Part shown: piece by piece, positions 23,889 through 25,075 of the stretch
Layout: the number at the start of each line of letters is the position of its first letter
Position numbering within the stretch: the stretch's first letter is position 1
Assembly (NCBI GenBank): GCA_039029455.1
Contig: JBCCGE010000045.1
Span: 1 to 25,075 of the forward strand
Length of the DNA stretch: 25,075 nt
Reading direction: 5' to 3'
Origin: JBCCGE01 sp039029455
Lineage (GTDB): Bacteria > Pseudomonadota > Gammaproteobacteria > Arenicellales > Poriferihabitantaceae
Notes under the pieces: model-generated
The model's database searches: none
The model's input: only the letters and a program-made list of their open reading frames with translations
Told to the model about the DNA's origin: nothing
Made by a program: the position numbers and the translations under genes

Positions 23889-24635
23889 CTAGGCGAGCAC
23901 GCGCCAGACCAGCACGACGCCCGATGCAAGCAGAAGCCCCAAAACGATCTTGCGAAACGTCGCGGGATTCACCATCCCGAATGCCCGGTTCCCCGCAATC
24001 GCGCCCACGATCGCTGCCGGCGTTGCGATGCCGATTGCCTTCAGCACATCCTGCGTCACCAGTCCGCTCAAGGCCATCACCGCACCGGCGAGGCCGAGGA
24101 GCAGCAGGTTGTAGGCCTGCAGGATCGCGCGGCTCTCTCGCGGCGAGGCGTCGGAAAGCTGAAGCCAGACCATCGGAAGCGCGCCCGACAGACCCGCAAG
24201 ACCGCCGAGGATCCCTCCGATCCAACCGATCCCGGCATCGCGCCACCGCGTACGCAACCAGGACCCGATCGGCCTGAGAAGACCCGAAAAGCTTGCAACG
24301 CCATAGAGCACCAGCACTGTCCCCACGACGGCGCGCAATGCGTCGGGCGAGATGATCGCCAGCGCCGATACACCGATCGGCACACCGACCACACCGCTCA
24401 CCAGAAACGGAAGTGCAGGACGCCAATCGCCCCACGAGCGCGAAACGGCAATCGTGGTCAGATGAGAAACCGCCGAGCCAACGACGATCAGCGGCGGGAC
24501 CATGATGGCCGGGAGGACATGAAAGTAGAGACCCGACGCCATGAGTGCTGTCCCAAATCCCGCGAAACCAGCAACAAATGCGGCGAGACCGGATCCGGCA
24601 AGGATAAAGAGGACGGTAACCAGATCAAAGCTCAC
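23889..24635 (-). CDS. TauE/SafE family membrane permease
   Basis: Integral membrane protein of 248 aa, about eight hydrophobic helices, the usual TauE/SafE (formerly DUF81) size. The first half has LAAFVAGFAGFGTALMASGLYF (about 17-38), the glycine-rich family opening, followed by MVPPLIVVGSAVSHLTTIAV. The second half repeats the element as WIGGILGGLAGLSGALPMVWLQL near 138-160. The family moves sulfite, sulfoacetate or other organosulfur anions out of, or into, the cell, but most members are not characterised and the substrate here is unknown. The ATG overlaps the stop of the GNAT gene by four bases (24632-24635), so the two are co-translated. It belongs to the GC-rich right-hand part. Confidence 0.9.
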   Translation of the reverse strand: MSFDLVTVLFILAGSGLAAFVAGFAGFGTALMASGLYFHVLPAIMVPPLIVVGSAVSHLTTIAVSRSWGDWRPALPFLVSGVVGVPIGVSALAIISPDALRAVVGTVLVLYGVASFSGLLRPIGSWLRTRWRDAGIGWIGGILGGLAGLSGALPMVWLQLSDASPRESRAILQAYNLLLLGLAGAVMALSGLVTQDVLKAIGIATPAAIVGAIAGNRAFGMVNPATFRKIVLGLLLASGVVLVWRVLA

Positions 24636-25075
24636 AACGTCTTCCCAAGTGACAGTTCATAAGGCGCATAGCCGAGACGCTCATAGAACGCGATCGCGCG
24701 GTGATTGGCAACGACGGCGGCAATGTGAACCCGCCGGATCCCATGGGCCGCAAACCGCCGCTCGGCTTCGGCGATCAGTGCCCCGGCAATCCCGGACCCG
24801 CGTTGAGGCGGCTCGACCCAGATATCACTGATCCATCCGGTCAGGCGTGCAAATTCGGGAACCATGAATCCCTGTTCTTCTTCGACGCCGAACAGCAACC
24901 AACCCGCAATCGCGCCGTCGATCTCCGCGACGAGGTTGCCACTGGCAGGATGCCCGGCAATCCATTTCTCTAGTCCTGCATAATGCCGCGACGCCATCTC
25001 GGCGCCCGGCCGCCGGTTAGGCTCGCTCTCTCGCTCAAAGTCCTGAAGCGCGGCCATGAAGCCAATCACGGTCTC
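24632..25075 (-). CDS. GNAT family N-acetyltransferase, N terminus beyond the window
   Basis: Acetyl-CoA-dependent acetyltransferase, about 147 residues visible. The acetyl-CoA pyrophosphate loop is QRGSGIAGALIAEAERRF (from about residue 89 when numbered from the GTG at 25069), preceded by the strand SDIWVEPP and followed by IRRVHIAAVVANHRAIAFYERLGY, the C-terminal GNAT signature. The frame is open to the window edge (ETVIGFM precedes the GTG in frame), and GNAT proteins usually begin with an extra 10-15 residues, so the true start is likely outside. It overlaps the TauE/SafE gene by four bases. The acceptor is unknown. Confidence 0.88.
   Translation of the reverse strand, partial: ETVIGFMAALQDFERESEPNRRPGAEMASRHYAGLEKWIAGHPASGNLVAEIDGAIAGWLLFGVEEEQGFMVPEFARLTGWISDIWVEPPQRGSGIAGALIAEAERRFAAHGIRRVHIAAVVANHRAIAFYERLGYAPYELSLGKTL

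Overview
The window falls into two parts that look like different genomes. From 1 to about 21,430 the DNA has mid-range GC, and the gene content fits a free-living, probably marine gammaproteobacterium: a PotAB-type ABC importer, a tripartite tricarboxylate (TTT) transporter, SulP, a Zur-box-preceded ZnuA, DUF1826 proteins and a ZnuD-like TonB receptor. From about 21,445 to the end the DNA is visibly GC-richer, and the short MetG, TauE/SafE permease and GNAT enzyme look alphaproteobacterial. The two parts meet inside two broken genes. No integrase, IS end or tRNA is visible at the join, so an assembly chimera is the first explanation to test. Taxonomy here is inferred from gene style only.

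Layout of the left part. (i) 1-1,582, minus strand: the 5' part of a PotB-like permease, overlapped by 4 bp with potA, and a possible 22-codon leader ORF in front of potA. (ii) 1,835-4,141: a MalY/PatB-type PLP enzyme diverging from a homocysteine S-methyltransferase-like protein, a plausible sulfur amino acid pair. (iii) 4,424-10,648, minus strand: an apparent five-gene operon tctC-tctB-tctA-PHP/DUF3604-like hydrolase-SAM methyltransferase, probably uptake and breakdown of an unidentified organic acid. (iv) 10,949-14,709, plus strand: a Crp/Fnr regulator, a ModA-like binding protein without a signal peptide, and a SulP transporter. A TGTCA-N6-TGACA palindrome lies in the divergent promoter region between (iii) and (iv).

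(v) 14,922-21,437 is a zinc and metal homeostasis island. A perfect 24-bp Zur-box-like palindrome precedes znuA, which carries a long His/Asp/Glu loop. Then follow two tandem divergent DUF1826 genes, a possible 23-codon His-containing ORF abutting a 78-aa hypothetical gene, and a NicO/ZevB-like permease. Next comes a separate unit: an ArsR/SmtB repressor with six cysteines and a palindromic operator over its predicted start site, followed after 25 bp by a 30-codon ORF with 11 cysteines. That ORF is a very small putative metallothionein that length-filtered gene calling would miss. On the other strand are an unrecognised 323-aa protein and the C-terminal barrel of a ZnuD-like receptor. The inferred logic is that zinc shortage (Zur) turns on acquisition, while metal excess (ArsR) turns on sequestration by the tiny Cys-rich peptide.

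Right part, all minus strand: metG (missing its last residues at the join), about 750 bp with no convincing gene, a TauE/SafE permease and a GNAT acetyltransferase that runs off the window. I saw no rRNA, tRNA, CRISPR array or insertion sequence.
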